Assembly: GCA_029549985.1 (NCBI GenBank)
Contig: JAKPIB010000031.1
Coordinates: forward strand, 1 to 64,000
DNA from: Bacillota bacterium
GTDB taxonomy: Bacteria > Bacillota > Clostridia > Caldicoprobacterales > DTU083
Direction: 5' to 3'
DNA: 64,000 nt
The translations under genes and the position numbers were made by a program. How positions within the stretch are numbered: the stretch's first letter is position 1; every line of letters begins with the position of its first letter. Below, piece by piece: positions 7,798 to 15,479 of this stretch. A model generated the notes under the pieces. The model searched no databases, was not told the DNA's origin, and saw only the letters and a list, made by a program, of their open reading frames with translations.

Positions 7798-8628
7798 ATG
7801 CCAGAGTACGGTTTTGATGTGATAACTAGCACCTCCAACAGCAACATAAAATTTATCAAGGCCCTGCAAATGAAAAAATACAGGGACGAATACGGCCTTT
7901 TTACAGCCGAGGGCATCAAGCTGGTGGACGAAGCGCTCGCATCCGGCCATAAGCTGAAATACCTCTTGCTTGCCAAAGCGAATGCTGATCTGACTGAAAA
8001 ATACAGAGGGCAGGCAGAGAGGAAAGGGATACAGCTTCTGATCACAGCTGACCACGTCTTTGATTCCATATCCGATACAAAGACACCCCAGGGCGTGATG
8101 GCTGTCATACATAAAAAGCATTATGACCTGGATACCGTCCTGGGAGGGCTTGAAGGCTTTTTAGTGCTGCTGGACGGCATAAGTGATCCCGGCAATCTGG
8201 GGACAATAATAAGAACGGTAGATGCCGCCGGAGGGGCCGGCGTTGTCTTGCTGAACAGTTGTACTGACCCATATGGGCCAAAAGCTGTCAGGTCCACTAT
8301 GGGATCCATATTCAGGGTACCCGTATTTGAAAGCAATGATGCCCCGAGCCTGGTGACCAGGCTCAAGAATGCCGGTTACCATATCGCAGCCAGCCATCTT
8401 GCAGGCAGTGATGTTTTCAGGTGGAAAGGAGGCGGGCCTAAGACCGCCTTGATAATAGGCAGCGAGTCACGGGGTGTCAGCCGGCAGCTGACGGACCTTG
8501 CCGACAGCCTCATCAAGATCCCGATGGCCGGCGGGGCCGAATCCCTGAATGCTTCCGTGGCGGCAGGCATCCTGATTTACGAAATTTACCGTAAAGGGAT
8601 TAAAATGGACATGCAGTCCCTTGAATAG
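7798..8628 (+). CDS. TrmH/SpoU-family RNA 2'-O-ribose methyltransferase
   Basis: A 276-residue SPOUT methyltransferase. The N-terminal substrate-binding domain opens with 'ITSTSNSNIKFIKALQMKKYR', typical of the family. The C-terminal knot carries the three SpoU motifs: 'LLDGISDPGNLGTIIRT' (motif 1, N and R), 'ALIIGSESRGVS' (motif 2) and 'IPMAGGAESLNASVAAGILIYE' (motif 3, N-S-x-x-V). It probably methylates rRNA or tRNA; the exact site is not predictable. It corresponds in position to B. subtilis ysgA, which also lies beside pheST. The start is uncertain: GGAGGAG is 16 bases from ATG 7798, and GTG 7819 would also give a normal N-terminus (M-I-T-S). Confidence 0.9.
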   Translation: MPEYGFDVITSTSNSNIKFIKALQMKKYRDEYGLFTAEGIKLVDEALASGHKLKYLLLAKANADLTEKYRGQAERKGIQLLITADHVFDSISDTKTPQGVMAVIHKKHYDLDTVLGGLEGFLVLLDGISDPGNLGTIIRTVDAAGGAGVVLLNSCTDPYGPKAVRSTMGSIFRVPVFESNDAPSLVTRLKNAGYHIAASHLAGSDVFRWKGGGPKTALIIGSESRGVSRQLTDLADSLIKIPMAGGAESLNASVAAGILIYEIYRKGIKMDMQSLE

Positions 8629-8649
8629 GCAGGTCTGGTATGCTATAAT
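8621..8649 (+). promoter_or_regulatory. Sigma-A promoter for yqzL and the pheST T-box
   Basis: TTGAAT at 8621-8626, a 17-base spacer and TATAAT at 8644-8649, with a TGn extension just before the -10. The -35 overlaps the end of the methyltransferase gene. Confidence 0.8.
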
Positions 8650-8683
8650 TACTTAAAATAACCTGCTGAAGGAGTCGGGTTCC

Positions 8684-8773
8684 ATGCTGGCTGAGCTCTT
8701 TTGGAGGATTTTCGAGACAACAGGTTTACCAACCGCCTATCTGGTATACAAACAATTGATAATGCTTAAGTAA
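8684..8773 (+). CDS. YqzL-like small protein
   Basis: A 29-residue ORF (ATG 8684 to TAA 8773) starting MLAELFWRIFETTG and ending in YLVYKQ plus a short tail. It has a correctly placed GAAGGAG site at 8668-8674. The 'FW-x-I-F-x-x-T-G-x-x-x-A-Y-L-x-Y-K' pattern matches the YqzL-like family of tiny Firmicutes proteins, whose function is unknown. It lies 35 bases after a strong promoter and ahead of the pheS T-box, so it is probably made whether or not the T-box allows readthrough. It is small enough to be missed by automated annotation. Confidence 0.75.
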   Translation: MLAELFWRIFETTGLPTAYLVYKQLIMLK

Positions 8774-8780
8774 AGGCAAT

Positions 8781-9016
8781 GACGGAGAGGAGTAGTCTCA
8801 GGAGACTTTATGCAGAGAGGGAGCGTCGCAGGCTGAAAGCGCTCCTATAAAGACCTGGATCGAAGTTCGCTCCCGAGCTGCGGGCTGAAACAGGAGTAGG
8901 CCTGGCCGGTAAAGACCGTTATATCTGAAAGAGGTTTCATTCATCATGAAATGAAATTGGGTGGTACCACGAGGTAATTGACCTTCGTCCCAAGGGGGGC
9001 GAAGGTTTTATTTTTT
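8781..9016 (+). promoter_or_regulatory. T-box riboswitch, phenylalanine specific
   Basis: This leader of pheS-pheT shows AGAGAGGGAGCG with GGCTGAAAGC near 8814-8840 (stem I apical part). The specifier region GAAGTTCGCTCCC holds TTC, a Phe codon, at 8866-8868. The T-box GGGTGGTACCACGAGG lies at about 8959-8975. A terminator hairpin follows at about 8981-9016 (ACCTTCGTCCC / GGGGCGAAGGT, T-rich tail). Uncharged tRNA-Phe should favour the antiterminator and expression of both PheRS subunits. Confidence 0.92.
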
Positions 9017-9042
9017 CACAACGCCGAAAGGAGCATACGCAA

Positions 9043-10062
9043 ATGAGAGAAAAACTTGAGCAGATCAGGCTGGAAGCAGTACAAGCCTTAGAAAAGCTGA
9101 ACAGCCTTAACGAGCTGGAGGATTTCCGGGTAAGGTTCCTGGGCAAAAAAGGCGAGTTGACGCTCCTGCTCAGGGAAATGGGCAGCCTGCCTGCTGATGA
9201 GCGCCCGGTAATGGGACGCATAGCCAATGAGATCAGGGCTTTTCTTGAAAATGAGCTCGAGACAAAGACCGCTGTATTGAAGGAGGCTGAGCTCAGGCAA
9301 AAGCTTGAGTCCGAAGCGATCGATGTAACGGTCCCGGGGAAACGCCCTGCTGCGGGCAAGCTTCACCCGCTGACCACTGTCCTTAATGAGCTTAAGGATA
9401 TATTCCTTGGCATGGGTTTTGAAGTGGCCGAAGGCCCCGAGGTCGAATACGACTACTATAACTTCGAAGCCCTGAACATCCCCAAAAACCATCCGGCAAG
9501 GGACGTACAGGATACCTTTTATATCAATGATAACATACTGCTCCGCACCCATACGTCGCCGGTCCAGGTACGGGTGATGGAGAGCCAGAAGCCGCCGATC
9601 AAGATAATCGTACCGGGCAGAGTCTACCGGTCTGACGAGGTGGATGCGACCCATTCCCCCATCTTCCATCAGATCGAAGGCCTTGTCGTTGACAAGGGAA
9701 TAACGATGGGCGACCTCAAGGGTGTATTGGATGTATTCGCAAAAGCCCTGTTCGGTCCTGAGACCAGGACCAAGTTCAGACCCCATCATTTCCCCTTTAC
9801 GGAGCCCAGTGCAGAGGTCGATGTGTCTTGTGCCATCTGCCACGGGGCAGGCTGCAGGGTCTGCTCCTATACCGGATGGATCGAGATCCTGGGTGCAGGC
9901 ATGGTCCATCCGAAGGTGCTTCAGTATGCAGGCATAGATCCTGAGGAATACAGTGGCTTTGCCTTTGGGATGGGCCTTGACAGGATCGCCAACATAAAAT
10001 ATGGCATTGATGACATCAGGCTCTTGTTTGAAAATGACATCAGGTTCTTGAAGCAATTTTAA
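9043..10062 (+). CDS. pheS: Phenylalanyl-tRNA synthetase alpha subunit
   Basis: A 339-residue class II catalytic subunit of the (alpha-beta)2 PheRS. The N-terminal coiled coil binds tRNA-Phe (about 1-85). The core starts at '[28 protein letters not shown]' and contains motif 2 ('[22 protein letters not shown]'), the Phe pocket region '[16 protein letters not shown]', '[25 protein letters not shown]' and motif 3 ('[22 protein letters not shown]'). The ATG follows AAAGGAG. It is co-transcribed with pheT, 14 bases away. Confidence 0.98.
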   Translation: MREKLEQIRLEAVQALEKLNSLNELEDFRVRFLGKKGELTLLLREMGSLPADERPVMGRIANEIRAFLENELETKTAVLKEAELRQKLESEAIDVTVPGKRPAAGKLHPLTTVLNELKDIFLGMGFEVAEGPEVEYDYYNFEALNIPKNHPARDVQDTFYINDNILLRTHTSPVQVRVMESQKPPIKIIVPGRVYRSDEVDATHSPIFHQIEGLVVDKGITMGDLKGVLDVFAKALFGPETRTKFRPHHFPFTEPSAEVDVSCAICHGAGCRVCSYTGWIEILGAGMVHPKVLQYAGIDPEEYSGFAFGMGLDRIANIKYGIDDIRLLFENDIRFLKQF

Positions 10063-10076
10063 AGGAGGCTTTGGAA

Positions 10077-12470
10077 ATGAAGGTACCTGTAAACTGGGTC
10101 AAAGACTATACTGATATAAACGTGAGCGTCAAAGAGCTGGCCGACATGATGACCATGACCGGGTCCAAGGTGGAAGAGATCATTACTCTGGGTGAAGATA
10201 TATCCAATGTTGTGGTCGGAAGGATACTGTCAGTCGACCGCCATCCCGATGCGGACAAGCTTGTCGTATGCAGCGTAGACGTCGGACAGGAGACAGTACA
10301 GATAGTGACCGGCGCCCCCAATGTAGAGGCCGGCCAGTTGGTGCCCGTGGCCTTGCATGGAGCCAGGCTGCCCGGGGGTGTAACGATCAAGCGCGGCAAG
10401 CTAAGAGGAGTAGAGTCCCAGGGGATGCTGTGCTCGGGAGAAGAGCTGATGCTCAAGGAGGAGGACTATCCCGGTGCCGGGGTAAACGGGATCCTGATAC
10501 TTAAAGAGGATTATGCGCCGGGTATGGACATCAAGGAAGCTTTGGACCTGGGCGGTGAAGCGATCGATTTTGAAATAACATCAAACCGCCCGGACTGCCT
10601 GAGCATTATAGGCATTGCCAGGGAAATAGCTATTACCTGTGGTACGGAATTCAGGATGCCGGAAGTATCCCTGAAAGCAGGAGTCGGTGATATCAATGAA
10701 GAGCTGGCTGTCAGGGTGGAAAATCCGGACCTGTGCCCGAGATACATGGCCAGGGTCGTAAAGGATGTGAAGGTCGGGCCTTCGCCCCAGTGGATGCGCA
10801 GACGCCTTGCAGCAGCAGGCATCAGGCCGATCAACAATATAGTTGATATAACGAACTATGTCATGCTGGAAATGGGCCAACCCATGCATGCCTTTGATAT
10901 CGAGGATATAGAGGGCAGGACCATAGTGGTCAGGAATGCCAGACCGGGTGAAACAATCAAGACCCTTGATGACAAGGACAGGCAGCTGACCGAGGATATG
11001 CTCGTAATAGCCGATGTAAAAAAGCCCATCGCGGTCGCCGGTGTGATGGGAGGCGCCAACTCTGAGATCACAGAAAAAACAAAATGCATAGTTTTTGAGA
11101 GCGCTTTGTTCAATGCACCCAGCGTAAGGCTGACCTCCAAAGCCCTTGGCCTTCGCAGCGAGTCATCGATGCGCTTTGAAAAAGGGCTCGACATCAACAC
11201 CGTTGCCCTGGCCCTGGACAGGGCTGCACAGCTCGTACAGGAGCTGGGTGCCGGTACGGTAGTGAACGGTATGCTGGATGTACTCAGCGCATCCCTGGAG
11301 AAACGGACAATAAGCGTCAGGTGGAACCGGATCAATGAGCTGCTGGGGCTCAGCCTGACCGTTGACACTATATGCGGAATACTGGCCAGAGTCGGCATCG
11401 AAACGGATGTCCAGGGAGATACCTTGACTGCAGTCATCCCGACATATCGCAATGACATAGAAGGAGCTGCGGACCTTGCAGAGGAGGTAGCCCGAGTCTA
11501 TGGCTATGACAAAATACCGATGACTCTGATGGAAGGGTCTGCGGCCAGAGGCCAAAGGTCCCGCAAGGAGAAGCTGCTGAGCTGTGTGAAGAACAGGCTG
11601 ACTGGCGCCGGGCTCTATGAAGTAGTGACTTACTCCTTTACAAGTCCTGACATATATAGGGCAATAGGCTACACTGATCCGGCAGAGTACCCGCAGGCGG
11701 TGAAGATAGCCAATCCCCTTGGCGAGGATCAGAGCATCATGCGTACGACCTTGTTGCCGAGCATACTGGAGGTGCTGTCCAGGAACTACAACCGCAGGAT
11801 CAGCAGCTGCCGTATATTTGAGATAAACCCGGTATTCTTGCCCAAGTCCCTGCCCCTCACCGAGTTGCCCGACGAGGTATTGACTCTGGCCATAGGGGAG
11901 TATGGCAACGATACGGACTTCTATACCCTGAAGGGAGTAATAGAGGAGGTCGCTGACCTGCTCGGCCTTGGCGACAGGCTCTGCTTCGAGCGCTCGTCCC
12001 ATCCCGCCCTGCACCATGGCAGGACAGCCCAAATCCTGCTTGACGGGAAACCGGTTGGGTTCATGGGTGAAGTCCACCCCAAGGTCCTGGAGAACTTCCA
12101 GCTAGATGTCAGATCATGTGTTGCAGAGCTTGATCTCCAGACCCTGCTTGATACGGCGAATACGGAGAAGCAATACAAGGCCCTGCCTCGTTTCCCAGCC
12201 GTCAACAGGGACCTGGCGCTGATAGTTGATAAAAAGGTGACTGCAGCACAGATAGAAAAGGTCATAAAGGGCAAGGGCGGTAAGATCCTTGAGGCTGTTG
12301 AGCTCTTTGACATCTATGAAGGGAAGCAGATACCGGAGGGCTGCAAGAGCATGGCCTACTCTCTGACATACAGGGCATCTGACAGGACATTGGTTGATGA
12401 TGAGGTCAATGCAGTGCATCAGAAAATAGTAAATGCCCTTGAAGCCGAGCTGGGAGCCAGACTGAGATAA
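10077..12470 (+). CDS. pheT: Phenylalanyl-tRNA synthetase beta subunit
   Basis: A 797-residue structural and editing subunit of PheRS. Domains in order are: an EMAP-like tRNA-binding fold (about 40-150); the B3/B4 editing domain (about 205-380, including 'DITNYVMLEMGQPMHAFD'); the B5 domain (about 400-470); a degenerate class II core (about 480-680); and the C-terminal FDX-ACB anticodon-binding domain (about 700-797, 'LPRFPAVNRDLALIVD'). ATG 10077 lies 8 bases after AAAGGAGG (10061-10068). The TTG six bases earlier is less well placed. Confidence 0.98.
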   Translation: MKVPVNWVKDYTDINVSVKELADMMTMTGSKVEEIITLGEDISNVVVGRILSVDRHPDADKLVVCSVDVGQETVQIVTGAPNVEAGQLVPVALHGARLPGGVTIKRGKLRGVESQGMLCSGEELMLKEEDYPGAGVNGILILKEDYAPGMDIKEALDLGGEAIDFEITSNRPDCLSIIGIAREIAITCGTEFRMPEVSLKAGVGDINEELAVRVENPDLCPRYMARVVKDVKVGPSPQWMRRRLAAAGIRPINNIVDITNYVMLEMGQPMHAFDIEDIEGRTIVVRNARPGETIKTLDDKDRQLTEDMLVIADVKKPIAVAGVMGGANSEITEKTKCIVFESALFNAPSVRLTSKALGLRSESSMRFEKGLDINTVALALDRAAQLVQELGAGTVVNGMLDVLSASLEKRTISVRWNRINELLGLSLTVDTICGILARVGIETDVQGDTLTAVIPTYRNDIEGAADLAEEVARVYGYDKIPMTLMEGSAARGQRSRKEKLLSCVKNRLTGAGLYEVVTYSFTSPDIYRAIGYTDPAEYPQAVKIANPLGEDQSIMRTTLLPSILEVLSRNYNRRISSCRIFEINPVFLPKSLPLTELPDEVLTLAIGEYGNDTDFYTLKGVIEEVADLLGLGDRLCFERSSHPALHHGRTAQILLDGKPVGFMGEVHPKVLENFQLDVRSCVAELDLQTLLDTANTEKQYKALPRFPAVNRDLALIVDKKVTAAQIEKVIKGKGGKILEAVELFDIYEGKQIPEGCKSMAYSLTYRASDRTLVDDEVNAVHQKIVNALEAELGARLR

Positions 12471-12513
12471 CGCCCCTGAATGCAAAATATTTCGTATATT
12501 TTGACGAATCAGC

Positions 12514-12542
12514 TTGTATAAATATGGAAAGCAGTGTATAAT
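12514..12542 (+). promoter_or_regulatory. Sigma-A promoter for zapA
   Basis: TTGTAT at 12514-12519, a 17-base spacer and TATAAT at 12537-12542. Confidence 0.75.
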
Positions 12543-12580
12543 GTAATCGGTTTATACAATATATTAGGGGTTGTTAGGAG

Positions 12581-12892
12581 ATGGCGCAGAAAACAAAGGC
12601 AGTCGTTAAAATTGCGGGCAGGGAGTATACTATAAGGGCATATGAGACCGAGGAGTATATCCACAGTGTAGCCATCTATGTGAACAGAAAGATGGAGCAG
12701 ATAGAACAGACACAGCCCGGCCTCAGCACCACCATGGCAGCGATCCTGACTGCCATGAACCTGGCCGATGAAGCCATAAAGCTCAAGGCTGAGGTCGATG
12801 AGCTCAAGGACAGGCTGAAGGAGCTGGAGGAAAAAGGCCGGCCGGCAGCCCAACCCACAGTTATCGATGTGCAGAGGAAGGCTAAGAGATAG
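12581..12892 (+). CDS. zapA: Cell division protein ZapA
   Basis: A 103-residue protein. 'VVKIAGREYTIRAYETEEYIHSVAIYVNRKMEQI' is the ZapA globular head, followed by a long C-terminal coiled coil ('DEAIKLKAEVDELKDRLKELEEK'). ZapA binds FtsZ and bundles protofilaments at the division ring. The location between pheT and mutS2 matches the gene order in Bacillus, where zapA also follows pheST. It has its own promoter and terminator. Confidence 0.92.
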   Translation: MAQKTKAVVKIAGREYTIRAYETEEYIHSVAIYVNRKMEQIEQTQPGLSTTMAAILTAMNLADEAIKLKAEVDELKDRLKELEEKGRPAAQPTVIDVQRKAKR

Positions 12893-12893
12893 A

Positions 12894-12921
12894 AAGAACA
12901 GCGTATAGCTGTTCTTTTTTT
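12894..12921 (+). terminator. Terminator after zapA
   Basis: AGAACAGC, 5-base loop GTATA, GCTGTTCT, then a run of T. A classic Rho-independent structure. Confidence 0.9.
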
Positions 12922-12989
12922 GCACCGCCTGTACAGATTGTCCTTTTTTTCACCGCATATAGTATAATATAATCAGAAAGGATGATCTG

Positions 12990-15464
12990 ATGCACAGGCA
13001 AATAGAACTGCTTGCGCCAGCGGGCAGCAGGGACGCGCTTATAGCCGCCGTCCAGAACGGGGCGGACGCCGTGTACATGGGGGGCACCCGGTTCAGTGCC
13101 CGCAGGTTCGCAGACAACTTTGACGATGAAGCTCTCAGGGAAGCAGTTGATTATGCTCACCTGTATGGTGTCAAGGTATACATAACCCTCAACATACTTA
13201 TAAAGGAAAAGGAACTGCGTGATATAAGGCCTTTCCTGGACCTGCTAAGCGACTTTTGCGTTGATGGGGTCATAGTGCAGGACCTGGGTGTTGCCGCCAT
13301 GATCGCCAGGGAGTATCCACAGCTCTCTCTTCATGCAAGCACCCAGATGACGATACACCAGCTGGAGGGGGCAAAGGTACTCGAAAAGCTGGGCTTCAGC
13401 CGTGTGGTCCTGGCCAGGGAGCTGACCCTGGACGAGATAAGGCATATATCAAGCGGCACTGAGCTGGAAACAGAGTGCTTTATCCACGGGGCCCTATGTG
13501 TTTCCTATTCAGGCCAGTGCCTTATGAGCAGCATGCTGGGAGGCAGGAGCGGCAACCGCGGGATGTGTGCCCAGCCCTGCAGGCTTCCGTACACTATAGA
13601 CAGCTGTAGCAGCGAGGGGGGCAGGGAGACCGCATATCACCTGAGCACCAAGGACCTGTCTACGGTTGATTTCCTTAATGAGATCGCAGAGGCAGGTGTT
13701 GTCAGCCTGAAGATCGAAGGCCGGATGAAGCGCCCCGAGTATGTGGCCGTGGTCACCAGGGAATACAGGAGGGCGCTGGATGCTTTGATGGGACCCGGCC
13801 GCTATGCAGCCGACCCCGGTTCCTACCGGGAACTCATGCAGATATTCAACCGCGGCGGATTCACGAAAGGGTATTACTACGGAACTGACCACACCACCTT
13901 GTACAGCCCTGATAAGCCCAACAACTGGGGGATCTATCTGGGGAAGACGGTCAAAAGGGACGGAAGGACAGTCTATGTTGAGCTCAGGGAGGACCTGGAG
14001 GTCGGCGACGGTATCGAATACTGGGTCCAGGGAGGAGAAGGCAGGGGGCAGACGGTGACAGCCCTCCTTTGGGACGGAAAGGCTGTGGACAAGGTGCCAA
14101 AAGGCGGCTTCGCTGGAATAAGGACTTCCATGAACATTTCACCCGGCACGAAAGTATATAAAACATCAAGTTCGCGCCAGCTTAAAGCTGCCCAGGCTAC
14201 CTATGGCAATATGTACGGCCGAAAAATGCCTGTATCGGCCAGAGCAGCCTTTAAGCATGGCCGGGAGCCATATATAATACTATGCGATGACGAAGGCAAT
14301 ACCGGGCAGGCGAAGGCGGACAGCCCTGTACAAGCAGCTTTGAGCAAGCCCCTGTCAAGGGAGGATATCATAGCCCATCTGGGCAAGCTTGGTGATACTC
14401 CCTATACCATAGTCGACTGGGACCTGGACCTGGATGACAGCATCTTCCTTCCGGTGTCCGCTTTGAACAGGATGCGCAGGGAAGCCATCCAGGACCTCAG
14501 CGGAAACAGGATCAGGCATTATACTCAGAGGGCCCGTGTTAACGGCCCGGTAGTCCCTGCACCCTTCCCGGAGGAAAAGGAAACGGCTGAGACTAAAGCC
14601 ATACAGCCGGTGCAGCTGAAGGGATATCTGAGCAGCCTAAGCCTGGATCCATCCGTCCTGGACGGGCTGGATACGATATACTACACGCCGCAGAAATATG
14701 ATTTTGACCTGAAAGAGCTGGCAGAAAGGATCAGCAGGCTGAAAGAAAGGGGCATGAGGGTCGGGCTGTCCTTACCCCCGATAACCCGAAGGGCTGACCT
14801 GGACTTGCTTAATGGCCTGTCCCGATCCTTCTGGGGATTGTTCGACGAGTTTCAGGCCGGCAATATAGGCCAGCTTGACCTGCTTGCCGCCAGAGGCAAT
14901 GATATGCTGTTCGGCGGCCATACACTAAATGTCATGAACACGGTCACCATTTCTGTCCTTCGCAGCCTGGGACTGAAGGGGGTCGTTTTGTCTCCCGAGC
15001 TTACGGCCGACGAAATATATGAGGTGGTAAGGGGCAGCAGCCTGCCCTGTGAGATCCTGGTCTTTGGCAGGGTAGGCCTCATGACGACGGAGTACTGCCC
15101 TCATGCCGGGAAGAGAAGCAGCTGCTGCGGATGTCAAAAGATGGATACCCGGACTATGACCGACAGGATGGGCTATGAGTTCCCGCTTGTCAAGCGGAGG
15201 ATATCCAGGTGCTATACGGAGATACTCAACAGCGTACCGGTCTTTGTCGCAGACGACATGGATGCCATATGCCGCATCAAGGCAGCAGCATGGGGACTGC
15301 GGCTGGATATGGTGCCGCCTGAGGATATAATAGAGATCGTAGCCCTGTACAAGTACGCCAGGGACAACAGGGGTGGCAGTTTGCCGGCGTATTTGGCCGA
15401 AAGTGCTGAAGCTATCAAGGCTAAGGGTTTTACGAGAGGACACTTTTTCAGAGGTGTGGAGTAA
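12990..15464 (+). CDS. U32 family peptidase with DUF3656-type extension
   Basis: An 824-residue protein. The N-terminal TIM-barrel-like region begins 'ELLAPAGSRDALIAAVQNGADAVYMGG'. It carries the U32 signature 'ECFIHGALCVSYSGQCLMSS' followed by 'RSGNRGMCAQPCRLPY', whose Cys residues are characteristic of the family. A collagenase-associated (DUF3656-like) middle region and a second barrel-like half follow (to about 820), with more Cys near 'CPHAGKRSSCCGCQK'. Relatives such as RlhA and TrhP act in RNA hydroxylation, so proteolysis should not be assumed for this member. An alternative -35/-10 pair with a 19-base spacer (TTGTCC 12938, TATAAT 12963) lies just upstream. It is followed by mutS2 within 15 bases. 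Confidence 0.93.
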   Translation: MHRQIELLAPAGSRDALIAAVQNGADAVYMGGTRFSARRFADNFDDEALREAVDYAHLYGVKVYITLNILIKEKELRDIRPFLDLLSDFCVDGVIVQDLGVAAMIAREYPQLSLHASTQMTIHQLEGAKVLEKLGFSRVVLARELTLDEIRHISSGTELETECFIHGALCVSYSGQCLMSSMLGGRSGNRGMCAQPCRLPYTIDSCSSEGGRETAYHLSTKDLSTVDFLNEIAEAGVVSLKIEGRMKRPEYVAVVTREYRRALDALMGPGRYAADPGSYRELMQIFNRGGFTKGYYYGTDHTTLYSPDKPNNWGIYLGKTVKRDGRTVYVELREDLEVGDGIEYWVQGGEGRGQTVTALLWDGKAVDKVPKGGFAGIRTSMNISPGTKVYKTSSSRQLKAAQATYGNMYGRKMPVSARAAFKHGREPYIILCDDEGNTGQAKADSPVQAALSKPLSREDIIAHLGKLGDTPYTIVDWDLDLDDSIFLPVSALNRMRREAIQDLSGNRIRHYTQRARVNGPVVPAPFPEEKETAETKAIQPVQLKGYLSSLSLDPSVLDGLDTIYYTPQKYDFDLKELAERISRLKERGMRVGLSLPPITRRADLDLLNGLSRSFWGLFDEFQAGNIGQLDLLAARGNDMLFGGHTLNVMNTVTISVLRSLGLKGVVLSPELTADEIYEVVRGSSLPCEILVFGRVGLMTTEYCPHAGKRSSCCGCQKMDTRTMTDRMGYEFPLVKRRISRCYTEILNSVPVFVADDMDAICRIKAAAWGLRLDMVPPEDIIEIVALYKYARDNRGGSLPAYLAESAEAIKAKGFTRGHFFRGVE

Positions 15465-15479
15465 CCTGTCAGGGAGCTT

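Noticed and set aside
12990-15464. Secreted collagenase
   Set aside because: No signal peptide is present, and U32 relatives are linked to RNA modification as well as proteolysis, so a secreted protease label is not supported.
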